Shown: positions 7,889 through 15,254, numbered from the stretch's first letter. The stretch is 64,000 nt of DNA from Paenibacillus oleatilyticus (GCF_018998565.1 NZ_JAHNZO010000006.1:186001-250000); one strand, 5' to 3'. Notes: generated by a model not told the origin, from the letters alone. Translations and numbers: made by a program.

Positions 7889-7916
7889 TTGAATCAACTC
7901 TCCTTTCAATATCCAT

Positions 7917-7934
7917 GTAAAAGACTTATTTTAT
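7917..7934 (-). repeat. AU hairpin element
   Basis: GTAAAA/TTTTAT arms (one mismatch) and 6-base loop GACTTA, overlapping the stop of the 59-residue gene at 7934-8113. Confidence 0.5.
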
Positions 7935-8113
7935 TAGGATTTAATAAAATTCTCTTCAAGCATCGATTTCATTTGTGAGTCAGTATATAACAGTGTTTCA
8001 AACTGGTCATCATACGCTTTCGTTAGATACCATCCGCCCTTATTTTTATCTTTTTGTAATCTATAAGGGTTATTATTACGTATAGAAAAATATACATCAT
8101 CTTCTATTAACAT
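7934..8113 (-). CDS. Small hypothetical protein (59 aa)
   Basis: ATG at 8113 with GGAGAATGGTGATT upstream; begins MLIEDDVYFSIRNNN and ends SMLEENFIKS. Not recognised. It fits exactly between two flanking genes, each separated by an AU hairpin element. Confidence 0.6.
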   Translation of the reverse strand: MLIEDDVYFSIRNNNPYRLQKDKNKGGWYLTKAYDDQFETLLYTDSQMKSMLEENFIKS

Positions 8114-8129
8114 TTAATCACCATTCTCC

Positions 8130-8147
8130 ATAAAATACTTCTTTTAT
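8130..8147 (-). repeat. AU hairpin element
   Basis: Perfect ATAAAA/TTTTAT arms, loop TACTTC; 17 bases before the start at 8113, directly before GGAGA, and overlapping the stop of the upstream gene. Confidence 0.65.
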
Positions 8148-8398
8148 AGAAATTCTCTATAATCAATAATTGCTTGATTCTTACGTCTTGATAATTCTAG
8201 CAACATTAAATCATAAATTTCTATATGATCTTGCAGTGTTAAATAGTAGTTGAGGTCATTTTGCTTTGGATTCTTGTCACTCTCTTCAATCAATTTGAAA
8301 ATCTTATCAATCGCACTCATGAATTCGTCGTGTTCCATTTTACTTAAACGGCGTTTAATCTCATCATATTTTTGCCTTCGTACTACATTTGGGTTCAC
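8144..8398 (-). CDS. Small helical hypothetical protein (84 aa)
   Basis: Not recognised. GTG start with GGGGAG upstream. Strongly helical and charged (RRQKYDEIKRRLSKME...), no Cys. Early operon. Confidence 0.65.
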   Translation of the reverse strand: MNPNVVRRQKYDEIKRRLSKMEHDEFMSAIDKIFKLIEESDKNPKQNDLNYYLTLQDHIEIYDLMLLELSRRKNQAIIDYREFL

Positions 8399-8412
8399 CT
8401 TATCAACTCCCC

Positions 8413-8430
8413 ATGAAAGAATCCTTTTAT
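8413..8430 (-). repeat. AU hairpin element
   Basis: ATGAAA/TTTTAT arms (one mismatch) and loop GAATCC; followed on the leftward RNA by GGGGAG, overlapping the upstream stop. Confidence 0.6.
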
Positions 8431-8639
8431 TGCCTTACGTAGCATTCAGAGAAGTAATCAAAGAATAAATGTTCTCCGTTAACCTTCAATGTAAATCCTT
8501 CATTTTCTTCCTCAGAAATATATTCCACAGTAAGATCTTCATTATCCTTAACTTCGTTCCATCCCATACAAAATGTCTCCGAAATACTTTCTTTAACCCA
8601 AATAGGTGTATTAATATACTTTACATTTTTGTTATTCAT
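8427..8639 (-). CDS. Small hypothetical protein (70 aa)
   Basis: Not recognised. The frame opens at 8669; the ATG at 8639 follows GGGGAG by 11 bases and is preferred. Acidic, beta-rich C-terminal half (GFTLKVNGEHLFFDYF). Confidence 0.6.
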   Translation of the reverse strand: MNNKNVKYINTPIWVKESISETFCMGWNEVKDNEDLTVEYISEEENEGFTLKVNGEHLFFDYFSECYVRQ

Positions 8640-8656
8640 CCCAATGTCATCTCCCC

Positions 8657-8674
8657 ATAAAATATTCATTTTAT
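8657..8674 (-). repeat. AU hairpin element
   Basis: Perfect ATAAAA/TTTTAT arms, loop TATTCA, directly followed by GGGGAG, 18 bases before the start at 8639. Confidence 0.65.
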
Positions 8675-8679
8675 CCTAT

Positions 8680-9074
8680 TTAAATCTCAATATTAGAAAA
8701 CCTATCGTCATTAAATGTCTTTGCTATTACCACATATGCTTGAGGATACTTTTCTTGATGAACCAAATTTTTGGCAATAAACTCCACATAATCTTGAGAT
8801 GAACTAGTTGGTACTCCAGCAGCATTTAAGATTTCGTGTAATTGTTTATCATTTGAGAGAGCATTGAAACATCATATACATATAATTCGCTCACACATTC
8901 TGTTTGATAAAGCCAATGACGAAGACCATTTGCTTCTGCAAAATCAATGATTTCTTGAATGGACTTTCCGCAAATATTAATAATTGTCTTTGTTGGCAAA
9001 TAACCTAAAGCCTTATGTATGCCCACTTCATAAAGATCACGCATAATTTCCTCTGGAGTTTCATTATATTGCAT
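8680..9074 (-). pseudogene. Small gene with a one-base frameshift
   Basis: From the ATG at 9074 (AAGGTGG upstream) the frame runs to a stop at 8826. Near 8871-8873 a shift of one base leads into a second long open stretch (CFNALSNDKQLHEILNAAGVP ... FSNIEI) that has no start codon of its own and ends in TAA at 8680. The joined protein would be about 131 residues. A single lost T in GATTGT (D-C) would explain it. Product unknown. Confidence 0.6.
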
Positions 9075-9107
9075 TGAATATACCACCTTATGAAAGAATC
9101 ATTTTTT

Positions 9108-9461
9108 TCAATTACCGTTATATTTGTTTGTGGTTATAGGATAATGATAAATCTCAATATCTGGGTCGATAAATCCTCTACGCTGTGCCGCCAAAAGAGT
9201 CTCATACATATTTTTGCGTCCAACTGGATTGTCCGTATGAAGATAGATTTTATTTGCCCTCAGACTGTTCTCGCATATGTATTTAACTAAGTCATATCCA
9301 TTCTTCAATTCATTTCCTTCAGCATCTTCGCCTAAATCATGATCGAGTGTAAGAATATCAACTTCATTGTGTTTCATAAGTTCGATGGCTGCCTCATAAG
9401 TTCTTGCAACTTGAAAGCCTTCTGGACAGTCACGCAGATCATCTACATAAACATTAATCAT
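9108..9461 (-). CDS. Cyclic-phosphate-processing receiver-domain protein (117 aa)
   Basis: Matches the cREC family: VDDLRDCPEGF near the N terminus (acidic pocket), LTLDHDLGED in the middle, NGYDLVKYI helix, and the diagnostic HTDNPVGRKNM motif. The family has a receiver fold but replaces the response-regulator phosphorylation set with His/Asn/Arg residues predicted to handle cyclic phosphates, as produced in RNA or NAD-derived metabolism. Start: ATG at 9461, 9 bases after AAGGAG; the TTG at 9470 is too close to it. No kinase is nearby. Biochemical role is predicted only. Confidence 0.75.
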   Translation of the reverse strand: MINVYVDDLRDCPEGFQVARTYEAAIELMKHNEVDILTLDHDLGEDAEGNELKNGYDLVKYICENSLRANKIYLHTDNPVGRKNMYETLLAAQRRGFIDPDIEIYHYPITTNKYNGN

Positions 9462-9488
9462 ATTTTGCAACTCCTTAAAAAAGGATCT

Positions 9489-9666
9489 TTATTCGAATTC
9501 TTCAAATGTAACATCAGAGTAATTCATCTTTTTTTCAAGCTCTTCTATCGCCCATGTTACTCCTTTAAAAGTTTAAAAAATGTGAAGCTTCATCACGAGA
9601 CTCAACATATTTAAGTCGGCCATTTACATATTTGATATACCTGTCTTTTATCTTAATTGCATACAA
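9489..9666 (-). pseudogene. Small gene with a one-base frameshift
   Basis: From TTG at 9666 (GAGGAG 9 bases upstream) the frame gives 33 residues (YAIKIKDRYIKYVNGRLKYV ... HFLNF) and stops. Removing one A in the run near 9571-9580 joins it to TFKGVTWAIEELEKKMNYSD and on to the TAA at 9489, giving 58 residues. Function unknown. Confidence 0.55.
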
Positions 9667-9681
9667 TCTGATCGTCTCCTC

Positions 9682-9699
9682 ATAAATGGATCATTTTAT
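9682..9699 (-). repeat. AU hairpin element
   Basis: ATAAAT/TTTTAT arms (one mismatch), loop GGATCA, followed by GAGGAG; overlaps the end of the gene at 9696-9923. Confidence 0.55.
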
Positions 9700-9923
9700 C
9701 TCCAGTTTCTTCTTGTGTTTTCTTCATACTCAGCGCAGTATAAACTATGTTCTAATTTTATGACTACTTTTTCAAGCTTATACAGTTCATCAAAACTCCA
9801 ATCGCTTTCATCAGGTACTTTGCTGTAATTAGTGAATGCTATTTTTGCACTATCTAATTTCTCTTTAAGTTTATCAATTTCAGTGTTTTTACGGTTTATT
9901 CTTTTAAAGTTTTCACCTGTCAT
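9696..9923 (-). CDS. Small coiled-coil protein, first gene of the early operon (75 aa)
   Basis: Not recognised. ATG with AAAGGAG-like site (AAAAAGGAG) upstream. Two charged amphipathic helices (IDKLKEKLDSAKIAF and YKLEKVVIKLEHSLY) suggest a coiled coil. First gene after the promoter at 9998-10025. Confidence 0.65.
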   Translation of the reverse strand: MTGENFKRINRKNTEIDKLKEKLDSAKIAFTNYSKVPDESDWSFDELYKLEKVVIKLEHSLYCAEYEENTRRNWR

Positions 9924-9991
9924 TTTATATTACTCCTTTTTCAAATTCCGATAAAAATATAGTTTCATTCCTTTTTCCATCTTTTTCTTAT

Positions 9992-10025
9992 GACTTTATT
10001 ATATCATTTACTTTTATAAAGTCAA
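9992..10025 (-). promoter_or_regulatory. Main early leftward promoter with palindromic operator
   Basis: On the minus strand TTGACT (10020-10025), 16 bases, TATAAT (9998-10003). GACTTTAT at 9992-9999 and ATAAAGTC at 10016-10023 form an inverted repeat that spans the whole core promoter, so a bound dimer would block it. It should drive the operon from 9923 to 2644. Confidence 0.7.
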
Positions 10026-10069
10026 TAATTATATTTTTTAATATCATATTTTATTTTATAATTATAAAA

Positions 10070-10098
10070 GCCTAAGTAACCATTGAGGTCACTTAGGC
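10070..10098 (-). terminator. Terminator of the mazF unit
   Basis: Stem GCCTAAGT/ACTTAGGC; on the minus strand it is followed by TTTTATAATT. Confidence 0.7.
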
Positions 10099-10108
10099 TC
10101 AGTTAGAA

Positions 10109-10279
10109 TTAACATCTAAGAAGTAGTATTTTTGTGTTTCCAATGGTAACACTCGCCTTTCTATTCTTTTCAGCATCAATCAAGATAGAAAGTACATCAT
10201 GAACTCCTTCGGAACTTAAAATTTTGGCAATTACTTGTTTCTCAAAAAGCCCTTCTTTTCCCCAAATCTTAAAAAACAT
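10109..10279 (-). CDS. Small protein downstream of mazF, possible partner (56 aa)
   Basis: ATG at 10279 with GAGGAGG upstream, 41 bases after mazF and before a shared terminator. Helical (EKQVIAKILSSEGVHDVLSILIDA) with a beta-strand end (SVTIGNTKILLL). It does not look like MazE, which carries an AbrB fold or ribbon-helix-helix and normally lies upstream. A novel antitoxin is possible; sequence alone cannot show it. Confidence 0.55.
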   Translation of the reverse strand: MFFKIWGKEGLFEKQVIAKILSSEGVHDVLSILIDAEKNRKASVTIGNTKILLLRC

Positions 10280-10320
10280 TAAAATCCTCCTCGTATAATT
10301 TATTGAAAACAGAAATAATT

Positions 10321-10701
10321 TTAATTAAAAATACTAACTTCAAGAGCTAGGTCTATTTGTTCCATAGTATTGGTATCGAGTGTTGTCAACTTCCTATCTA
10401 TCCTATTTCTATCAATCGTTCTCAATTGTTCACAAAGAACTGTGGAGTCATATTCTAAACCGTGCCTGTCAGCAAGTAGTTCGACATGAGTTGGTAGCCT
10501 TTTTTCTCTATTTTTGTTTTTATTTGCTGTTGAAATGCTAGCAACGATTACTGTTGGACTGTATCTGTTTCCTATATCGTTTTGAATAACTAATACTGGT
10601 CTTACTCCTCCCTGTTCACAACCCACAACTGGTGATAGATCGGCTAAGCAAATATCCCCTCGTCGAAAAGTCTGTTCTGTATGTAAATGATTAAAATCCA
10701 T
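10321..10701 (-). CDS. mazF: MazF/PemK-family mRNA endoribonuclease toxin
   Basis: Closely follows Bacillus MazF/EndoA: RRGDICLADLSPVVGCEQGGVRPVLVIQNDIGNRYSPT, the PTHVEL strand after a short insertion (NKNKNREKR), and LCEQLRTIDRNRI. MazF cleaves single-stranded RNA at short motifs; the conserved catalytic Arg and Thr positions (GVRPVLV, and S/T after IVA) are present. Start: ATG at 10701 with AAGGTGG 8 bases upstream; an in-frame GTG at 10713 overlaps it. No MazE-like gene precedes it; the unit has its own promoter (10740-10768) and the small gene at 10109-10279 follows. Could serve in abortive infection or prophage maintenance. Confidence 0.9.
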   Translation of the reverse strand: MDFNHLHTEQTFRRGDICLADLSPVVGCEQGGVRPVLVIQNDIGNRYSPTVIVASISTANKNKNREKRLPTHVELLADRHGLEYDSTVLCEQLRTIDRNRIDRKLTTLDTNTMEQIDLALEVSIFN

Positions 10702-10739
10702 TGCTTTTACCACCTTATATATATTTTGCTTTTAATAAA

Positions 10740-10768
10740 ATTATAGTATGTCTTACTTTCTTTAACAA
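10740..10768 (-). promoter_or_regulatory. Predicted sigma-A promoter of mazF
   Basis: TTGTTA, 17 bases, TATAAT on the minus strand, about 40 bases before the mazF start. Confidence 0.6.
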
Positions 10769-10936
10769 GCAAACATATGTTCTATTTACCTTTTCTTTAT
10801 TTTTTACTTTTATATTCCATTGTTTGTGACTTCTATATGGGACATGCACCTAAGTACTTTTTCAAACATAAGAAGAATATTAATAATATATGTGGTTACA
10901 ATGGGAGTGTACACTTTTCAATTGGAGTGAGGAAAC

Positions 10937-11431
10937 TTGGAGAATCAGATTGAAAGAAGAGATGCATGGCAACCTTCTGAAGATGAGTTGCTGGCCAATA
11001 TTATTCTTGAGCATATCAAGCAAGGGAGTACTCAATTAAGGGCGTTTGAAGAGGCTTCTGCGCGCTTAAGTCGAACAAGCGCTGCATGTGGCTTCCGCTG
11101 GAACAGTGAAGTAAGAAAACGATATGAGGAAGCAATTCAGAAGGCTAAATCTCAGCGAATGGAACTGAAAAATAATAAGCATAATGTTTCTATTGCTTCT
11201 AACCATCTTCCTTCAGATGATGTTAGCGGTATAAAGTTTGCCTTGGATCGAATTAAGAGTCAAATGAAAATCATGTTCCACGAATTGGATCAACGTGCAA
11301 AGGAACTTGAAGCTATCCAGAAAAAACTTGATGTAATTATGACTCCTGAGCAGAAAGTTCTAGAAGATTATCAGAATTTCGTTGATATTATGAAGAGAGC
11401 TAGAGAGATTGGTGCCTTGAAAACAAGTTAA
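10937..11431 (+). CDS. RsfA-family (prespore-type) transcription factor
   Basis: Residues about 8-62 are the Myb/SANT-like domain of RsfA/YlbO proteins: RRDAWQPSEDELLANIILEHI, GSTQLRAFEEA, RLSRTSAACGFRWNSEVRKRY, with the family's fixed 'A(A)CGFRWN' block. A coiled-coil C terminus (about 95-150) follows, as in RsfA. In Bacillus RsfA adjusts sigma-F-dependent gene expression in the forespore. Start: TTG, 9 bases after GGAG. The gene is rightward and alone between opposing units. A phage copy may tie phage or cargo expression to sporulation; that link is inference. Confidence 0.85.
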   Translation: MENQIERRDAWQPSEDELLANIILEHIKQGSTQLRAFEEASARLSRTSAACGFRWNSEVRKRYEEAIQKAKSQRMELKNNKHNVSIASNHLPSDDVSGIKFALDRIKSQMKIMFHELDQRAKELEAIQKKLDVIMTPEQKVLEDYQNFVDIMKRAREIGALKTS

Positions 11432-11439
11432 AATTAAAG

Positions 11440-11480
11440 AAAAAGACCACTCTCAAATTTATTGAAGTGGTCTGTTTTAT
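11440..11480. terminator. Bidirectional terminator between convergent genes
   Basis: Stem AGACCACT/AGTGGTCT flanked by A-rich DNA on the left and GTTTTATT on the right; serves both the RsfA-like gene and the leftward gene at 11480. Confidence 0.75.
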
Positions 11481-12610
11481 TACTCAAACACAGGAACACC
11501 ATTCTGAATAGTAAAAGAAGTTCCCTTTTTTTGTTTTTGTTCTTCAGTCTTCTTGTTTCTTTCGATCCTCATTTGAGAATTAAAGACTTCCTCAAGTGCT
11601 CTATACTTTCTTTTATATGTTTTCAAGTGAGTAATAATTCTTTCGCTCTCTGCTTTAATAGAATTGATCTCTTTTACATGACTCTCCTGAATGAGTGCTA
11701 TTTGCTGGTCCTTGTCTACTAACATAAAATTCTTAAGGTTAACGTCATATTCTATTTCTTTATTTTTCAAAGTCAACTCATTAACTTGTTCGATTAATTG
11801 TTTCTTCTCGTCATTAAGTAAATCAATTTTCCTTTTCATATCATCAATCTGCTGCAATTGATTGTTAAGTACCTTATCGATTTGTTTCGACAGTTCTACA
11901 CTATTTTCGGACCTCTCAGACTTCGGTCGCTCAGCTAGAGAAATTACTTTGCCTTTTGTTCGTTTGTTATTTTCAATTACTGCTAGAATCTTCTCGTCGG
12001 ATATGTATTTTTTGAGATTTGTATGAAATCTATTTGCGCAAGCGCCTTTCGAGTGATTAATCTTTTGAGAAGCATACTTGGCACCCTCACCAATTGTACC
12101 ACCGTTATTCAGAGCTGCCAAAATGCAATTCATTAGGATAATTTCTTCTTCGTGTTCCCATGTGCCTGTGAATTTGGATGCGATTGAACGCTGTTCTCTT
12201 GTAGTAATTTCTTCTGCATTAAGAAGATAAGTCCTAACTTGTTTTGCTATTTCACTGTCTCGCAATAACATTCCAAAACGAAGAACTGCACGCCGTGGCA
12301 CAAGAACTACTGAAGAAGCAAATAGGTTCGTGACATCATGTAACAGACCTTTTTTTAGTTGTTTTAACTCCTCACCTTTTACTGTTTTCAATCCGTCATA
12401 TTCAAGTTCATCTTTATGTCTCACCCTTATCTGTCTGATTGTGACCTCATCAACCTCATAGAAGTCAGCAACCATCTTGATAGTCATATGTTCATTGTTA
12501 GGTAGCAGGGTAAGAGTTTTAACCTTACTAAGCACTTCTGTTTTTTCTATGTATTGATTTCTAAAATCCTTTTCTCCAATAAATCTTTCTTGCAGTGCCA
12601 GAGTATTCAT
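11480..12610 (-). CDS. Antirepressor-like regulator with Myb-type domain and coiled coil (376 aa)
   Basis: N-terminal 110 residues share the 'MVADFYEVDEVTI..I..RH' and 'PRRAVLRFGMLLRDSEIAKQ.RTYLLNAEE' blocks with the protein at 3483-4271. Next, about residues 145-200, comes a Myb/RsfA-like segment (FTGTWEHEEEIILMNCI ... NHSKGACANRFHTNLKKY). Residues about 235-350 are a long coiled coil. Start ATG with AAGGAG 10 bases before. The modular build suggests a multimeric DNA-binding regulator; which promoters it binds is unknown. Confidence 0.65.
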   Translation of the reverse strand: MNTLALQERFIGEKDFRNQYIEKTEVLSKVKTLTLLPNNEHMTIKMVADFYEVDEVTIRQIRVRHKDELEYDGLKTVKGEELKQLKKGLLHDVTNLFASSVVLVPRRAVLRFGMLLRDSEIAKQVRTYLLNAEEITTREQRSIASKFTGTWEHEEEIILMNCILAALNNGGTIGEGAKYASQKINHSKGACANRFHTNLKKYISDEKILAVIENNKRTKGKVISLAERPKSERSENSVELSKQIDKVLNNQLQQIDDMKRKIDLLNDEKKQLIEQVNELTLKNKEIEYDVNLKNFMLVDKDQQIALIQESHVKEINSIKAESERIITHLKTYKRKYRALEEVFNSQMRIERNKKTEEQKQKKGTSFTIQNGVPVFE

Positions 12611-12899
12611 TAAAATCAATCTCCTTATATATATTTTATCTTGATTAGTATCAATATAACATATGCATATTTATATGTAAATAATAGAAATAAAAAATCA
12701 CCTTTCGAAAGGTGATGAAATCTATATTTTATGATATTCCCCAACAAAGAATACTAAATTCCTATATTATAATTGTATTTTTTTGTCACATTAATGATTT
12801 ATTAGTCCTATATCCTATTTATTGTCTGATAGATAAAATAAAATTATGTGAATTGATTCAACAGCATCTCACATATAATTTATGGGGAGGAAATGTCGT

Positions 12900-13439
12900 A
12901 TGCATATTAGCACTAAATCCATTTTATTGGCGACAGTCTTAACTTTAGCACTTGGATCTACTAGCGCATTTGCTTACACGTATCTTGGAGGGAAACACAA
13001 AACCAAAAATCTGAATGCAGTAGTAAAAACTGGGGAACTTAAGTATCCCTATAGTTCTATATTCTTCGATTCCATTCAAGACTGGAATAGAGGTGGGACT
13101 GGAGTCAACATCAGTATGTCTTATGGTGGAGGTGGTAATATCTACATTGGCGGTAGTGAGTTTGGGAATGTTGATTGGAATGCTAGAAATACAAATTACC
13201 GACAATATATTTTTTGGGGAGACTATAATAGTTCTGTAATTGATGTCAACTACACCAATATGGATTCCAGAAGTAATGAATGGAACAAATCTACTCTTTC
13301 TCATGAATTAGGACATTCTCTGGGTCTTGACCACACTAACGATTCAGCTACGATTATGTACACTACTGGAAACCCATATCGTACTGTGACAACTCCTCAA
13401 GCTGATGATTATGCTGGAGTGAGAAATCTATACAATTGA
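12900..13439 (+). CDS. Secreted matrixin-type zinc metalloprotease (179 aa)
   Basis: Sec signal peptide (cleavage after SAFA, about residue 25). Zinc site HELGHSLGLDH (H135, E136, H139, H145) and Met-turn IMY (M153) are those of M10/matrixin proteases. No long propeptide, so it is a minimal catalytic domain. Start: ATG at 12900, 9 bases after GGGGAGG; the upstream in-frame ATG at 12882 lacks a ribosome site. Followed after 17 bases by a second exported protein, so the pair forms an operon. Not a virion gene by position; likely cargo acting outside the host cell. Confidence 0.9.
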   Translation: MHISTKSILLATVLTLALGSTSAFAYTYLGGKHKTKNLNAVVKTGELKYPYSSIFFDSIQDWNRGGTGVNISMSYGGGGNIYIGGSEFGNVDWNARNTNYRQYIFWGDYNSSVIDVNYTNMDSRSNEWNKSTLSHELGHSLGLDHTNDSATIMYTTGNPYRTVTTPQADDYAGVRNLYN

Positions 13440-13456
13440 GAAAGGGATGAGCAAAT

Positions 13457-14008
13457 ATGTTCTTAGGACTAAAAAGAAAAACAGTTACTTTTGGAATAAT
13501 TACATTATTCATTGCTTCTGCTCTTCTTATTCACCTACTTAATGTTCCGATATTTTCGATGGATAGCCATGGAGAACTTTCTGAATCTTTTAAAGCAGTG
13601 GATGAGCTTAAACAAAAAGCAGATATCATCGTTGAGGCTGACGTAATGAAAGCAAATCCTATCAAGTATAATAATGTGGTTTTCACAGTATCCGATGTAG
13701 TGATTAAAAAGGCATACAAGGGGCACCATCAAAACAATGAACAAATCAAGATACTTGAAACTGGCGGCGTATACAACAATGTCGAGCATACATTTGAAGG
13801 TCAAAAAACATTAAAGTCCCAAGAAAAAGCAATTTTGTTTTTGAAAAAATATGTTGGTCCAGTAACAAAAGATCAGGCATATACAGTACTAGGTGTATAT
13901 CAAGGAAAATTCAATTTGGATAGTTCTGGTAATATTATAAGCAAGAAAGTAGAGCATCCTACGCAACTAGACCTAATCGCCAATAAAAATCAACTTAACC
14001 TTGAATGA
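13457..14008 (+). CDS. Exported protein paired with the matrixin protease (183 aa)
   Basis: Begins with a basic stretch and a hydrophobic segment (about residues 10-33; signal anchor or uncleaved signal), then a beta-rich exported domain (ADIIVEADVMKANPI ... FTVSDVVIKKAYKG ... EKAILFLKKYVGP ... YTVLGVYQGKF). No catalytic motif. GGGATGAG lies before the ATG, 17 bases after the protease gene. The tandem suggests a protease inhibitor, chaperone or surface partner; not proven. Confidence 0.7.
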   Translation: MFLGLKRKTVTFGIITLFIASALLIHLLNVPIFSMDSHGELSESFKAVDELKQKADIIVEADVMKANPIKYNNVVFTVSDVVIKKAYKGHHQNNEQIKILETGGVYNNVEHTFEGQKTLKSQEKAILFLKKYVGPVTKDQAYTVLGVYQGKFNLDSSGNIISKKVEHPTQLDLIANKNQLNLE

Positions 14009-14025
14009 TTACTCTTATTTATTTT

Positions 14026-14056
14026 AAAAGAGACAGTTAATTTCACTGTCTCTTTT
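14026..14056. terminator. Bidirectional terminator
   Basis: Perfect 12-bp stem AAAAGAGACAGT/ACTGTCTCTTTT between convergent genes. Confidence 0.85.
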
Positions 14057-14989
14057 CTATATTTTATGGGAACATAGCTCTCTATAATTGCAACTAGAAC
14101 ATGCTTTTTTACTCGGTTCAGGATAGAACTCATCAATATGTTTTGGCTTATTCAAATTATCGTCCTCAATATATATTCTCATGTCCTCAATACTATCGAT
14201 AACCTGTTGCTTCGCCCATCGCAACATTTCTTCTGTAGGCTCAAACTCGGTGCATTCCCCATCCTTCAGATATTCCAAGCGAATCCTCAATTGCTGAAGT
14301 GACACATTGGGAAATTGATTTTTGAAATATAGAGCATAAAACAAAGTTTGGGCTTGGTTATTTTCATCTTCTTTTCCTGTTTTCCAATCGGTAATCACGT
14401 AGCGACCAATCGGGTCCTGATATAATAGATCAAGCTTAACATATAACTTATCATCTAGGATATAGAAGGTGTTAAGCTGCTCCACTTCTATTATCGAAGA
14501 ATCCTGTGTAAATGTAATATCTCTAATAGTTCTACTCTTAAGCAAGTTATCTATACATGGTTCTAGCCGCTCTCTAATGTCGTTTGTACGTTTCTCAGGC
14601 AATAGGCCATCGTAGTACATCTCGTGCAGCATAAGGCTTTTCTTTGGCCTATCAATCCATTTTGAACGCAAATGAGAGTCCTTGAATGCATCATTAAGAT
14701 TCTTCTTGCATGAAGCAATTAACTCTTCTCTTTTGGGAAATTCCTTTAGCAATCTCCACTGATTAATGGAGTTCTCAGCAATAAAATGTATGCTCTCCCC
14801 GAAGATCATATAGAGATTCGTTAAATGCTTAAGCCTATATATTTGTTTCGTTTCTTCAGGCACATCATCAAGCCAACCATTATGTGATCCATAATAGTGA
14901 TAATAATATTGCCTTTTACATTCCCTAAATATCTTATCCCTTGATATGGACCAAGACAATTCTGGATAGGATCGTACCTCAAAGGCCAT
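14057..14989 (-). CDS. Cas4/RecB-like PD-(D/E)XK nuclease with probable Fe-S cluster
   Basis: Motifs of the PDDEXK_1 family in order: GESIHFIAE (motif I), VKLDLLYQD ... VITDWKTG (motifs II-III, with the Asp/Lys active site) and QAQTLFYALYF (motif IV). One Cys near the N terminus (RECKRQYYYHYY) plus three at the C terminus (CSSCNYRELC) give the four-Cys arrangement that holds a 4Fe-4S cluster in Cas4 and AddB. Likely a 5'-3' or end-processing DNA exonuclease for phage recombination. ATG with AGGAG upstream; 4 bases after the small gene at 14994-15179. Confidence 0.8.
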   Translation of the reverse strand: MAFEVRSYPELSWSISRDKIFRECKRQYYYHYYGSHNGWLDDVPEETKQIYRLKHLTNLYMIFGESIHFIAENSINQWRLLKEFPKREELIASCKKNLNDAFKDSHLRSKWIDRPKKSLMLHEMYYDGLLPEKRTNDIRERLEPCIDNLLKSRTIRDITFTQDSSIIEVEQLNTFYILDDKLYVKLDLLYQDPIGRYVITDWKTGKEDENNQAQTLFYALYFKNQFPNVSLQQLRIRLEYLKDGECTEFEPTEEMLRWAKQQVIDSIEDMRIYIEDDNLNKPKHIDEFYPEPSKKACSSCNYRELCSHKI

Positions 14990-14993
14990 ATTG

Positions 14994-15179
14994 TTACTCC
15001 TGTGGTGGATACTCTTCTTTTAGTTTTTCTATAGAATCATACTTTTCTGTTTCAAATATAAATTTTGCTGGTGCCTTTTCTGTTTTATTTTTTATAATAT
15101 GACCATAAATCTTACCATTTCTTTCAAAAACGAACATTGTCTTATCCGATTCTTTGAGTAATGGATATTTTTCAATCAT
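14994..15179 (-). CDS. Small hypothetical protein (61 aa)
   Basis: Not recognised. ATG at 15179 has GGAGGTG upstream; the longer frame does not. Lys/Glu-rich beta-hairpin character (TMFVFERNGKIYGHI). Directly upstream of the nuclease gene and probably co-translated. Confidence 0.6.
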   Translation of the reverse strand: MIEKYPLLKESDKTMFVFERNGKIYGHIIKNKTEKAPAKFIFETEKYDSIEKLKEEYPPQE

Positions 15180-15220
15180 GACTGACACCTCCATAGAACA
15201 TATATTCGATACTATACAAA

Positions 15221-15247
15221 AACCCCCAACTTTACAAGTGGGAGTTT
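15221..15247 (-). terminator. Terminator
   Basis: On the minus strand CTCCCAC-TTGTAAA-GTTGGGGG then TTTTTG, after the gene at 15255-15530. Confidence 0.7.
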
Positions 15248-15254
15248 ACACATT

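Noticed and set aside
12712-12942. Rightward 76-codon frame ahead of the matrixin gene
   Set aside because: No ribosome site, unusual composition, overlaps the real start and ribosome site of the protease gene.
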